DNA of 64,000 nt, from assembly GCA_019623805.1 (NCBI GenBank), contig CP053680.1:806001-870000 (forward strand). The letters run 5' to 3'. The translations under genes and the position numbers were made by a program. Positions 30,342-38,340 of this stretch are shown here, piece after piece. The DNA is from Gammaproteobacteria bacterium (ex Lamellibrachia satsuma). Lineage in GTDB: Bacteria > Pseudomonadota > Gammaproteobacteria > Chromatiales > Chromatiaceae. Position 1 is the stretch's first letter; every line of letters starts with the position of its first letter. The notes beneath the pieces were generated by a model, which saw only the letters and a list, made by a program, of their open reading frames with translations, was not told the origin of the DNA and searched no databases.

Positions 30342-31256
30342 CTACAATTCCACAGTAGAGTGACTCTCACAGTAAGCACTGGCAAATTCGAGTAATTCCT
30401 CCATCACCCGGAGGCGAAACTTCTGCTTCTGGTGGACAAAGGAGAAAGGACGTTCCAACGGCGGGTCCAGCTTAATGGCACACAGAGTACCCAACTTCAA
30501 CTCTTTCTGGACAGTCGCCCGGGAGACTACTGAAACACCCATACCCGCTTCAACGGCACCCTTGACCGATTCCGGGCTGCCCAACTCCATGGTGATGTTC
30601 AGGTTGTTGTTGCAGCTGTCGAGGTGCTCACACATATAGTCATTGATAACCTCCCGGGTGCCAGATCCCTCCTCCCGGCAGATAAAGGGAAAATCCAGCA
30701 GTTTCTTGAACGGGATGGCCGCATGCCCCCCCAACTCATGGCCGGGTGGCACGATCGCAACCAGATGGTCCTTCCGGCATACCTTGACCACCAGATTCTT
30801 GTTGCCCACAGGGGCTTCCACAACCCCCAGGTCGATACTGTTGTTCTCCACCATGGAGACGATGCCATCAGAGTTGGAAACACGCAGATGAATGGTGACT
30901 TCCGGATAACGTTTGCCAAAATCACCCAGCAATGCTGGCAGCATATACTCCGCAATCGTGGTGCTGGCGCCAATAGTCAGCGCCCCACGGATCTCTCCGG
31001 TCATCTCACGCACCGCATTTTCCATATCGGCATAGAGATCGAAGATTTGATCGGCGTATTCGAATACCCGGCCCCCTGCCTCGGTGAGGCTGATCCGGTT
31101 GTGCGTGCGGTCGAACAGTCGCGTGTTGAAATACTCCTCAAGTTGACGCACCTGAAATGTCACCGCTGGCTGTGTCATGTGCAGGGTTTCAGCCGCCTTG
31201 GTAAAACTCAGCAGGCGCGCAACCGTGTGAAATACTTGTAACCTGCGATCAGCCAT
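30342..31256 (-). CDS. LysR-family transcription regulator
   Basis: A 304-residue regulator. The N-terminal winged helix (FHTVARLLSFTKAAETLHMTQPAVTFQVRQLEE) is a textbook LysR domain, followed by a periplasmic-binding-fold effector domain (about 90-295) with a REEGSGTRE loop of the CysB/CbbR-like group. It is divergent from the FadL-type porin gene and may control it. The effector cannot be read from sequence; in lithoautotrophs CbbR-like and sulfur-responsive members are candidates. Confidence 0.9.
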   Translation of the reverse strand: MADRRLQVFHTVARLLSFTKAAETLHMTQPAVTFQVRQLEEYFNTRLFDRTHNRISLTEAGGRVFEYADQIFDLYADMENAVREMTGEIRGALTIGASTTIAEYMLPALLGDFGKRYPEVTIHLRVSNSDGIVSMVENNSIDLGVVEAPVGNKNLVVKVCRKDHLVAIVPPGHELGGHAAIPFKKLLDFPFICREEGSGTREVINDYMCEHLDSCNNNLNITMELGSPESVKGAVEAGMGVSVVSRATVQKELKLGTLCAIKLDPPLERPFSFVHQKQKFRLRVMEELLEFASAYCESHSTVEL

Positions 31257-31311
31257 ACTTATTTTCCCCTGCTCAGCCTCGGCTTTCTGTGCCGATAAAT
31301 TCCTTTTATAT

Positions 31312-31328
31312 CATAAAACCCTATTATG
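31312..31328. promoter_or_regulatory. Candidate LysR binding box
   Basis: CATAA-AACCCTA-TTATG is an inverted repeat containing a T-N11-A core, 56 bp upstream of the LysR gene and 135 bp upstream of the divergent fadL-like gene, where a LysR autoregulatory site is expected. Confidence 0.45.
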
Positions 31329-31462
31329 AGGGAATGCTAATCTAGTCCCCGCCACAAAAAAAAACCGTATTTTGGTGGCATTTTTCCCTTGAATCTCTTA
31401 GCCTCACAGGATTGCCCGAAACCGGGGCGAGAATAACCACATAAACACGGGTGGAGGAACCC

Positions 31463-32761
31463 ATGGATCAAACCAATACACCGAAACTGCACAAACTGGC
31501 TCTGGCCTGCGGAATCGCACTTGCGTTCTCCGCTCAACAAGCCGCCGCTTCCGGTTTTGCTGTCCCTGAACTTTCAGTTTCCGGCATGGCACAATCAAAT
31601 GCCGTAGTCGCAAACCACAAAGATCTCGGCGCAATTGCCTACAACCCAGCTGCAATGGCCTTCCATGAAGGGGGGGCAGCCAGTCTCGGCGGGCTGTTGG
31701 TCAAACCCAATCTGGGCGTCACAACAGGCAACGGTTCTTTCGACAGCGAATCGAATGACATTGTGGCAATTCCCGCTATCAGTGCGCATTATCAGATGAG
31801 CGAAGACTGGTCGATCGGCCTGTCAGTCAATGCACCTTTTGGACTGGAAACCGATTGGCTGCCTGAGACCTTTGCCGCCAGCGCCTCCAATCCCGGCGGT
31901 TATCCGCTGGGTGAGACCATGCCCACCAATACCAAGCTGGAGATCGTCGCCTTCTCCCCCAGCGTCTCATATATGATTAACGACAATTTCAGCGTAGCAG
32001 GCGGCATCGATATCTACTGGATGAAAGAGGTGCTATTCAATGCGTCGGTAAATGATGGGGGCGCAGCGTACCCTGCCGTTGAAGTCGAGGGTGACGGCCG
32101 TGGCGCCGGTTTAAACATCAGCGGCCTCTATGTGATGAACAACTGGAGCTTTGGCGGCAGTTTCCACTCAGCCGCAAAGATCCCTATCGACGGCAATATA
32201 TCCCTTCCTCCCGGCTCACCGGTTCCAGGGTTTGCCTCAAACAATGCGGTTGCCGAACTTGAAATACCTTACCGCCTGCAGATCGGTGTGCGCAACCAGA
32301 CAACAGATAAGCTGGCGCTGGAGTTCGACATCACTCGAACGGGTTGGAGCAGTTTCGACACGCTTGTGGTGGACAACAAGGAACTCTCCTTTATCAACTA
32401 CGTCAGCAGCGAAAACAAATGGAAAGACGTCAACGCCTACCGTTTCGGCGCCTCCTACGACCTCACTGGAAAAACACAGTTGCGCGCTGGCTATACCTTT
32501 GACGAAACCCCGCAGGGCGATGACTATTTCAGCCCCCGCGTACCTGATGCCGACCGCCACCTCTTCAGCTTTGGCGCCGGGCATCAACTGGGAGACGGCT
32601 GGTCGATCGACGCCGGTTATATGTACGTGCAGTTTCAAGACCGCACACCGACAGCGACAACCCACGCCAATGGTGAGACAAATGGTACCAGCGCCGTTGT
32701 GGGCGACTACGAGTCCAGCGTCCATCTGTTCGGTTTTGGGGTAAACAAGACGTTTATGTAA
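31463..32761 (+). CDS. FadL/OmpP1-family outer-membrane porin
   Basis: A 432-residue outer-membrane protein. The signal peptide (LALACGIALAFSAQQAAA) is cleaved before SGFAVPELSVSGMAQSNA, which forms the N-terminal plug of FadL-type barrels. NPAAMAFHEGGAA and the repeated amphipathic strands follow, ending in Phe-Met. Such proteins import fatty acids or other hydrophobic compounds. The ATG at 31463 has GGAGG five bases upstream. A terminator follows, so the gene is monocistronic and possibly controlled by the divergent LysR. Confidence 0.9.
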   Translation: MDQTNTPKLHKLALACGIALAFSAQQAAASGFAVPELSVSGMAQSNAVVANHKDLGAIAYNPAAMAFHEGGAASLGGLLVKPNLGVTTGNGSFDSESNDIVAIPAISAHYQMSEDWSIGLSVNAPFGLETDWLPETFAASASNPGGYPLGETMPTNTKLEIVAFSPSVSYMINDNFSVAGGIDIYWMKEVLFNASVNDGGAAYPAVEVEGDGRGAGLNISGLYVMNNWSFGGSFHSAAKIPIDGNISLPPGSPVPGFASNNAVAELEIPYRLQIGVRNQTTDKLALEFDITRTGWSSFDTLVVDNKELSFINYVSSENKWKDVNAYRFGASYDLTGKTQLRAGYTFDETPQGDDYFSPRVPDADRHLFSFGAGHQLGDGWSIDAGYMYVQFQDRTPTATTHANGETNGTSAVVGDYESSVHLFGFGVNKTFM

Positions 32762-32783
32762 ACCACATCCCACTACGACCACA

Positions 32784-32812
32784 AAAAAACCGGCCATCGC
32801 GCCGGTTTTTTT
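32784..32812 (+). terminator. Rho-independent terminator of the fadL-like gene
   Basis: AAAAAACCGGC, a short CATCGC loop and GCCGGTTTTTTT: a perfect stem with a T tract, 22 bp after the stop codon. Confidence 0.9.
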
Positions 32813-32844
32813 GTGTCTGCTCGTTTTCTTGTCGCCGTATCAAT

Positions 32845-32869
32845 CATGGTGCGCATGGCGCACCCTACG
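32845..32869. repeat. Copy of dispersed GGTGCGC palindrome
   Basis: CATGGTGCGCATGGCGCACC followed by CTACG, between the porin terminator and dsrE2. The left and right halves are complementary (GGTGCGC / GCGCACC). Confidence 0.75.
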
Positions 32870-32949
32870 TTTGTCACTTTCAACGACCAGACATAAAAAA
32901 GCGCCACCCCTTGTGAGGGCAGCGCTTTGGAACTGCAATTTACAACGGA

Positions 32950-33432
32950 TTAGATGTAAAGGCAGATATCACTTTCGCCGGCAAACTCAAAGAATGCGGC
33001 TGCACCGGCGTACTCGACGCCGTCGATGAATTCAGCGGTATTCATCTCAAACAGGTCAACAGTCATCTGGCAAGCAACCAGCCGAACCTCAGCCTCTTGG
33101 CAGAGTTCCCGCAATTCCGGCAGACTGGCAACGCCTTTGGATGCCATCTTCTTCTTCATCATGCTGGTCATCATGCCCTGCATGCCCGGCAGGGTCAGAC
33201 CCATGACAGGAAACCACTTATCCATGCCCATCGGCATCGGCATACCCGGATTACCCAGGGGGGTGACTTCCAGGTCCAGATTCTTTTTCAGAAGTTGCAG
33301 GCCGTAGAAGGTGAAGAATATCTCGGTATCATAGCCCAAGGCCGAAGCGGTCGACGCGAGGATAAAAGGCGGATAAGCCCAGTCCAGCGAACCCTTGGTG
33401 GCGATGATGGCTAACTTTTTCATATCTGACAT
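32950..33432 (-). CDS. dsrE2: DsrE2-type sulfur-relay protein
   Basis: A 160-residue DsrE/DrsF-fold protein. C111 (RELCQEAEV) and C121 (LVACQMTVDLF) lie ten residues apart in the DsrE2 active-site region; the hydrophobic Met-rich middle (GMPMPMGMDKWFP ... GMQGMMTSMMKKK) is typical of DsrE2, which associates with membranes. DsrE2 passes sulfane sulfur with TusA in sulfur oxidisers. GGAG lies upstream of the ATG. It is last in rhd-tusA-dsrE2, a conserved order in purple sulfur bacteria and other sulfur oxidisers. Confidence 0.92.
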   Translation of the reverse strand: MSDMKKLAIIATKGSLDWAYPPFILASTASALGYDTEIFFTFYGLQLLKKNLDLEVTPLGNPGMPMPMGMDKWFPVMGLTLPGMQGMMTSMMKKKMASKGVASLPELRELCQEAEVRLVACQMTVDLFEMNTAEFIDGVEYAGAAAFFEFAGESDICLYI

Positions 33433-33467
33433 CTAAACTGTCTCCAATATAACCCAGCGGCCGGAAA

Positions 33468-33698
33468 TCAGCCTTTCTTGATCAGGAATTCGAACTTGCC
33501 GCCGACTTCCTTGGATTCCATCAGCTCGTTACCGGTCTGCTTGGAAAATGCCTCGAAGTCCTTCACGGAACCGGGATCAGTAGCAATGATATGTAGAACC
33601 TTGCCAGACTCCATGCCGTTCAGAGTCTTCTTTGCACGCAGAATGGGTAGGGGGCAGTTCAGTCCGCTTGCATCCAACTCTTGATCGAAATCAGCCAT
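33468..33698 (-). CDS. tusA: Sulfur carrier protein TusA
   Basis: A 76-residue TusA with the active Cys C15 in LNCPLPIL (CPxP motif). It carries sulfane sulfur as a persulfide in the cytoplasm between the rhodanese, DsrE2 and the oxidation machinery. The start is set by GGAGG just before the ATG at 33698; an upstream in-frame ATG would add 30 unrelated residues. It is the middle gene of rhd-tusA-dsrE2. Confidence 0.95.
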   Translation of the reverse strand: MADFDQELDASGLNCPLPILRAKKTLNGMESGKVLHIIATDPGSVKDFEAFSKQTGNELMESKEVGGKFEFLIKKG

Positions 33699-33852
33699 GG
33701 TAAGACCTCCAGAATATGGTTGTATTAGAATGTATAGGAATAATCCAGGGCGTAATTTATATGCGAAGCGCCGCTGAAACGCAAGCAAAACCTCTTGATA
33801 AAACAGTGGCCAAACAGGCTACAAACCCATTTACCCATGGGAATTCAATTTG

Positions 33853-34182
33853 TTAGCCAACTTTTCTAGCAGCCACCTGATAACCTGAGCGCGCCCAACC
33901 CAGAATACCACCGCGCAGATTAATCACGTTTTCAAACCCCTGCTGAATCAGATAGGCACAGGCATGATAAGATCGGGCACCACTGTGACAGTAGAGGATC
34001 ACATCCTTGTCCTTGGGCAGTTCTTCCATGCGCAGGGGAATGACATGCATCGGCATATGGTCTGAATCGGGCAGCATCCCCTGGGCCACTTCGCCGGCAC
34101 TGCGAATATCCAGCAGATAGAAGTCGTCGCCCTCGGAGATACGGGCCTGCAGATCGGAAGAGTCTATTTCCTGTACCAGCAC
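33853..34182 (-). CDS. rhd: Single-domain rhodanese (sulfurtransferase)
   Basis: A 109-residue single rhodanese domain with active-site C65 in YCHSGARS and the LLDIRSAGEV and NLRGGILGW motifs. There is no signal peptide, so it is cytoplasmic. It starts at GTG with AGGTGG upstream. It mobilises sulfur from thiosulfate or glutathione persulfide onto TusA. First gene of the rhd-tusA-dsrE2 unit, with a good promoter upstream. Confidence 0.93.
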   Translation of the reverse strand: MLVQEIDSSDLQARISEGDDFYLLDIRSAGEVAQGMLPDSDHMPMHVIPLRMEELPKDKDVILYCHSGARSYHACAYLIQQGFENVINLRGGILGWARSGYQVAARKVG

Positions 34183-34217
34183 GTTTTACCACCTAATATT
34201 GAATAACTGAGCGCATT

Positions 34218-34245
34218 AGTATATTAATGTGTTTAAATATTTCAA
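34218..34245 (-). promoter_or_regulatory. Sigma70-type promoter of rhd-tusA-dsrE2
   Basis: On the minus strand, TTGAAA (34245-34240), a 16-base AT-rich spacer and TATACT (34223-34218). The -10 box ends 36 bases before the GTG start of rhd. Confidence 0.7.
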
Positions 34246-34361
34246 GCCAAAAGCATGAAGTAATCGTATAAAATAGCATGGATTTCACCGGGTTGTTCGC
34301 CCATGTTCGACAGCTGTGACAATCCACCACCACTCCAAATTCTCACTGAAGCATTGAATCT

Positions 34362-35789
34362 ATGGACTTTTTCCCCATCTTCCTCGACATCAACAGCAAG
34401 CGCTGCCTGGTGGTAGGCGGCGGCCCCGTCGCCGAACGCAAGACCGCAGCCCTGCTGAATTCTGGCGCGGACGTTATTCTGGTTGCACCTGAACTGACGC
34501 CAAATCTGACCACTTGGCGGGATGCGGGACAGCTTTCCCATATGGAGCGGCATTTTGACGAGAGTGACCTGGCAGAGAGCCATCTCGTCATCGCTGCAAC
34601 CGGCGACAGTGAAGTCAACCGCAACATTGCCGAGTTGGCCAGCGCACAGCGCATCCCGGTCAACGTTGTGGATCAGCCCAAGCTCTGCAGCTTTATCGTT
34701 CCCTCGGTAATCGACCGCTCCCCTGTGGTTGCCGCAATCTCCACCGGTGGTGCCTCTCCGGTGCTGGCGCGTCTGATTCGAGCCCGCCTTGAGTCCCTGA
34801 TCCCTGCTGGATACGGTCGTCTGGCAGAATTCTGCGGCCGTTTCAGAGAACGGGTAAAGGAGACCTTCAGCGAACCGAAAGATCGTCGGCTGTTTTGGGA
34901 CAACGTGCTGCAGGGTGGAGTGGCAGAACGCATCTTCTCCGGGCACACCGACGAGGCGGATCAGTTGCTGGACAAGGCCCTGGCGGATGCCAAACTGTCG
35001 GAATCGACCGGAGAGGTCTATCTGGTGGGGGCCGGACCGGGTGATCCTGATCTGCTGACTTTCCGCGCACTGCGGCTGATGCAACAGGCCGATGTCGTGG
35101 TCTTCGATCGGTTAGTGGCGGAACCGATCCTGGAAATGACACGCCAGGATGCCGAGCGCATCTACGTCGGCAAAGAGCGCTCCAACCATGCCATGCGGCA
35201 GGAAGAGATCAACAAGCTGCTGGCACGCCTGGCCAAAGAGGGCAAGCGGGTGGTGCGCCTGAAGGGCGGCGACCCCTTCATCTTCGGTCGGGGCGGCGAG
35301 GAGATCGACACCCTTGCCGAAGAGGGCATCCCCTTCCAGGTCGTACCCGGCGTCACCGCGGCTGCGGGCTGCGCCTCCTATGCGGGCATTCCCCTCACCC
35401 ATAGAGACTACGCCCAGTCGGTCACCTTCGTCACCGGCCATCTTAAAGACGGCACCATGAATCTCAATTGGGAGATGCTGGCACAACCCAGTCAAACGAT
35501 CGTCTTCTACATGGGACTGCTTGGACTACCCGTAATCCGCCAACAACTCCAAGCTCACGGCACTCCCGGGGACATGCCCATCGCACTGGTTCAGCAAGGC
35601 ACCACTCACATGCAGCGGGTCTTCACCGGCACTTTGGATAATATTCAGGAAGTGGTGGAGCGGGAGAAACCCAAGCCACCGACACTGATCATCGTGGGAC
35701 GGGTTGTGGAACTGCAGGAGAAACTCTCCTGGTTCAAGGCACCCGAGTTTTCGGATCAGGGAGCCACTTCCCCATCGAACGGCCATTGA
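34362..35789 (+). CDS. cysG: Multifunctional siroheme synthase CysG
   Basis: A 475-residue fusion. Residues 1-210 are the precorrin-2 dehydrogenase/ferrochelatase part (VVGGGPVAERKTAALL; STGGASPVLARLIR). Residues 215-460 are uroporphyrinogen-III methyltransferase (VYLVGAGPGDPDLLTFRALR, VRLKGGDPFIFGRGGEE, VPGVTAAAGCASYAGIPLTHR). It makes siroheme for sulfite or nitrite reductases. Being next to rhd-tusA-dsrE2, it may serve reverse-acting Dsr sulfite reductase (inference); the NarXL-like pair on the other side would equally suit siroheme nitrite reductase. Confidence 0.95.
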   Translation: MDFFPIFLDINSKRCLVVGGGPVAERKTAALLNSGADVILVAPELTPNLTTWRDAGQLSHMERHFDESDLAESHLVIAATGDSEVNRNIAELASAQRIPVNVVDQPKLCSFIVPSVIDRSPVVAAISTGGASPVLARLIRARLESLIPAGYGRLAEFCGRFRERVKETFSEPKDRRLFWDNVLQGGVAERIFSGHTDEADQLLDKALADAKLSESTGEVYLVGAGPGDPDLLTFRALRLMQQADVVVFDRLVAEPILEMTRQDAERIYVGKERSNHAMRQEEINKLLARLAKEGKRVVRLKGGDPFIFGRGGEEIDTLAEEGIPFQVVPGVTAAAGCASYAGIPLTHRDYAQSVTFVTGHLKDGTMNLNWEMLAQPSQTIVFYMGLLGLPVIRQQLQAHGTPGDMPIALVQQGTTHMQRVFTGTLDNIQEVVEREKPKPPTLIIVGRVVELQEKLSWFKAPEFSDQGATSPSNGH

Positions 35790-35814
35790 TTCGGGGTCTG
35801 AGGGCTATTGTGAG

Positions 35815-36480
35815 TTATATGCTTCCGGACTGGGACGAGTTTCGCAAACATAGATTCTGCTCCACCGCGATCACCGCCGCTTCGACCCTGGAGTGAACAT
35901 CCAGCTTGCGCAGGATCGCCTTGACGTGCAGTTTTACGGTGCCGTCGGAAATACCGAGATGACGTGCAATAACCTTGTTGCTCTGACCATCCGCCAGATG
36001 GCAGAGGATCTCCCGTTCCCGCGGCGTCAGATCATCCAGTGTTGACGACGGCTTCTCCAGCCCACTACTGTCGCCCTGAACCGCCTTGGCCAGAATACCG
36101 GTCAACTCCTTGGCCACCACGGTGTTTCCCTGCACGATCTCCTGCAGGGCATCGATCAGCTCATCGGGTTCCATGTCTTTGAGCAGATAGCCTTGGGCGC
36201 CGTTCTGCAGCGAATCGATGACATCCTTCTCCTCGCGACTGGTGGTCAGCATGATAATCGGCATCTGCTGCTCATTTTTTCGCAGCTGCAGCAACACCTC
36301 TATCCCGGTCATGTCGGGCATGCGCATATCCAGCAACACCACATCGGGTTGCTGCTGCTCCACCAGGTCAATGCCCTGCACACAGTCACCAATGGCGCTC
36401 ACTTCGATACCCCGGCGCGTCAGGAGTTCCTGCAGACCGATTCGAAATAGGGCGTGATCATCAATCAACATTACCCGCAT
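35815..36480 (-). CDS. NarL/FixJ-type response regulator
   Basis: A 221-residue regulator: a receiver with DD pocket, phospho-Asp D51 in VVLLDMRMPDMTG and a KD switch Lys, then a linker and a LuxR-type helix-turn-helix (LTPREREILCHLADGQSNKVIARHLGISDGTVKLHVKAILRKL). It is very close to NarL/NarP in build. Its kinase gene ends four bases upstream, so the pair is translationally linked. Confidence 0.92.
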   Translation of the reverse strand: MRVMLIDDHALFRIGLQELLTRRGIEVSAIGDCVQGIDLVEQQQPDVVLLDMRMPDMTGIEVLLQLRKNEQQMPIIMLTTSREEKDVIDSLQNGAQGYLLKDMEPDELIDALQEIVQGNTVVAKELTGILAKAVQGDSSGLEKPSSTLDDLTPREREILCHLADGQSNKVIARHLGISDGTVKLHVKAILRKLDVHSRVEAAVIAVEQNLCLRNSSQSGSI

Positions 36481-36483
36481 AAA

Positions 36484-38154
36484 CTATCTCCCGCCATCGG
36501 TCTTGAGATCGGCCTGGCGGATACTCAACTCCACCCGCGTACCCTCTCCCGGTTCACTTTCAATACTCAATTTACCCCCAACCCGGCGCGCCCGCTCTTC
36601 CATGATGGAGAGGCCAATGTGCTCACCTGGGTTACCTTCCGGCGCAACCCCTTCAAAACCAACACCGTCGTCCTCAACCAGCAGGAGGTAGTTCCCCCCT
36701 CCACGGCAACGCAGCAACACCCGCACAGTATGCGCCTTTGCGTGCTTGCGGATATTGGCCAGCGACTCCTGCACGATGCGCAGGGTCTGTAGCTCCTGGC
36801 TGCTGTTCATTCTCACTTCCCGGCAATCGGACTGAAAGACGGCGTGGGCACCGGTCTCATGCTGAAAACGTTCAACCTGTTTCTCCAGCGCCGCCAACAA
36901 TCCCCGCTGGTCCACCGGGGCACGAAAACTGTTGATCAACTCCCGCAACTCCAGATGCGCCTCATCGAGACCGTGGCGGATACGCTGGGTCTCCTGCTGC
37001 GCTTCCGGGTGTTGGTCGGGTTTCTCCAGGGTCTCCTCCAACATACGCACCTGGAATCGCAGACTCGCCAGGGTCTGGGCCAGGGAGTCATGCAACTCAT
37101 GGGCCAGGGCGGTGCGCTCCTTGACGATAGAGAGTCGCCGCGCCTCCTTATCCGAGCGCTGTTTGGCCACCGCCATGCCAAGGTGGCTGCCGATAGTATT
37201 GAGGATGTCGAGCACGTCTTCCCGTCCACTGTAAATGCCCGGCTTGTCCACATAGATATGGTAGAAACCCAGCACATCCCCGTGGTGCCAGAGTGAGACC
37301 GTCACCCGCTCGATCTCATCCTTACCGAACATCCTGCGGTCATTGGCCCGTGAACACTCCACTGCATCATGCTCGCAAAGACTGTTCCCGGGCAACAGGG
37401 CAATGCCACAGTGACACAGCTTCACCGGCAGCATCTCCCGCTCCCGATAGAGGCGGTTATCGAGACCGATGCTCCCTACCACCCGTACCCGCCCGTCCGG
37501 CATTACCAGATGGACGCTGGCTGAGCGGCCGTTCAGCATCTGCTTGAGCACCCGCAGATAGTCCAGCAGCAGTTCGTCCAGGTTTTCCGACTGATTGATA
37601 CCGGTAGCCACATCATAAAGAAGCTGTAGAGAGGTGGTTTTCTGCGCCAGCTTGGAACTCTGGCGGGCGACCCGTACCTCCATATCCTCATAGATATCGG
37701 TCAACTCCTCACTCAGACTGTCGATGCCTCTGGCCATCACGGAGAGCACACCACTCTGTTTCGGGATCTGGGTTACCACGGGTTCACCCTCACAAACCTG
37801 TGTCACAGTATCCTCCAGCGTCGCCAGCGGACGGAGCAGTTGACTGCGCAACCTCGCCATTCCCACCAACATCGTCAAACCGGCAAAGACGATGCTTACC
37901 AGCAACAAACGCTGAATCGTTTCAGCCGCACCAATCTCCGCAAAAAGTAAAACCACGAGCACCAGGCTGGTAAGGATACTCACTCCCAGCAGACCGATAG
38001 GCAGGAGCAGATGGCCGGTCAGAAGGATCTGCAGGCTCGGCCAGCGACCCGCATATCCTGCCCGCGGTCCGCTCGTCTGCGCCGCCAATGGTTCCCCGCC
38101 CCCCCTCGACGGGGTGGGGCCAATGGAAACGGTCTGTTCTTGATCTGGGCTCAT
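36484..38154 (-). CDS. NarX-like sensor histidine kinase with Cys-rich GAF domain
   Basis: About 556 residues. Two membrane helices (ILLTGHLLLPIGLLGVSILTSLVLVVLLF and LLLVSIVFAGLTMLVGM) with almost no periplasmic loop are followed by HAMP, a GAF domain, HisKA_3 (phospho-His in LAHELHDSLAQTL) and HATPase_c (VEDDGVGF, GLSIMEERA). The nitrate-binding periplasmic P box of NarX is missing. The GAF region holds four cysteines spaced CXC-X11-C-X6-C, a possible metal or redox centre. I start at 38154; the longer reading frame runs into a repeat. Partner of the NarL-like regulator. Confidence 0.9.
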   Translation of the reverse strand: MSPDQEQTVSIGPTPSRGGGEPLAAQTSGPRAGYAGRWPSLQILLTGHLLLPIGLLGVSILTSLVLVVLLFAEIGAAETIQRLLLVSIVFAGLTMLVGMARLRSQLLRPLATLEDTVTQVCEGEPVVTQIPKQSGVLSVMARGIDSLSEELTDIYEDMEVRVARQSSKLAQKTTSLQLLYDVATGINQSENLDELLLDYLRVLKQMLNGRSASVHLVMPDGRVRVVGSIGLDNRLYREREMLPVKLCHCGIALLPGNSLCEHDAVECSRANDRRMFGKDEIERVTVSLWHHGDVLGFYHIYVDKPGIYSGREDVLDILNTIGSHLGMAVAKQRSDKEARRLSIVKERTALAHELHDSLAQTLASLRFQVRMLEETLEKPDQHPEAQQETQRIRHGLDEAHLELRELINSFRAPVDQRGLLAALEKQVERFQHETGAHAVFQSDCREVRMNSSQELQTLRIVQESLANIRKHAKAHTVRVLLRCRGGGNYLLLVEDDGVGFEGVAPEGNPGEHIGLSIMEERARRVGGKLSIESEPGEGTRVELSIRQADLKTDGGR

Positions 38155-38233
38155 AATCGGGCACTCTAACCCGCAGCATTGGCGATGTGAATTGGCAGCC
38201 TGTAAAACAGTAAAAAAGTCATACTTCAGACAT

Positions 38234-38300
38234 GTAGGGTGTGCCATGCGCACCAAGACAATCCGTAATCACGCTAATCATGGTGCGCACAGCGCACCCT
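38234..38300. repeat. Inverted pair of the dispersed GGTGCGC repeat
   Basis: GTAGGGTGTGCCATGCGCACC (38234-38254) faces CATGGTGCGCACAGCGCACC (38279-38298) across a 24-base spacer, so two copies of the motif are arranged head to head and can fold into one long hairpin. It lies between the CCA gene end and the kinase start. Confidence 0.75.
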
Positions 38301-38340
38301 GCCTCCTGGTTGAATCTGCAATTATTACATTGATCGCGCA

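Noticed and set aside
30342..31256. Naming the LysR regulator CbbR or CysB
   Set aside because: No RubisCO or sulfate-assimilation genes are adjacent, and the effector domain does not allow a firm choice.
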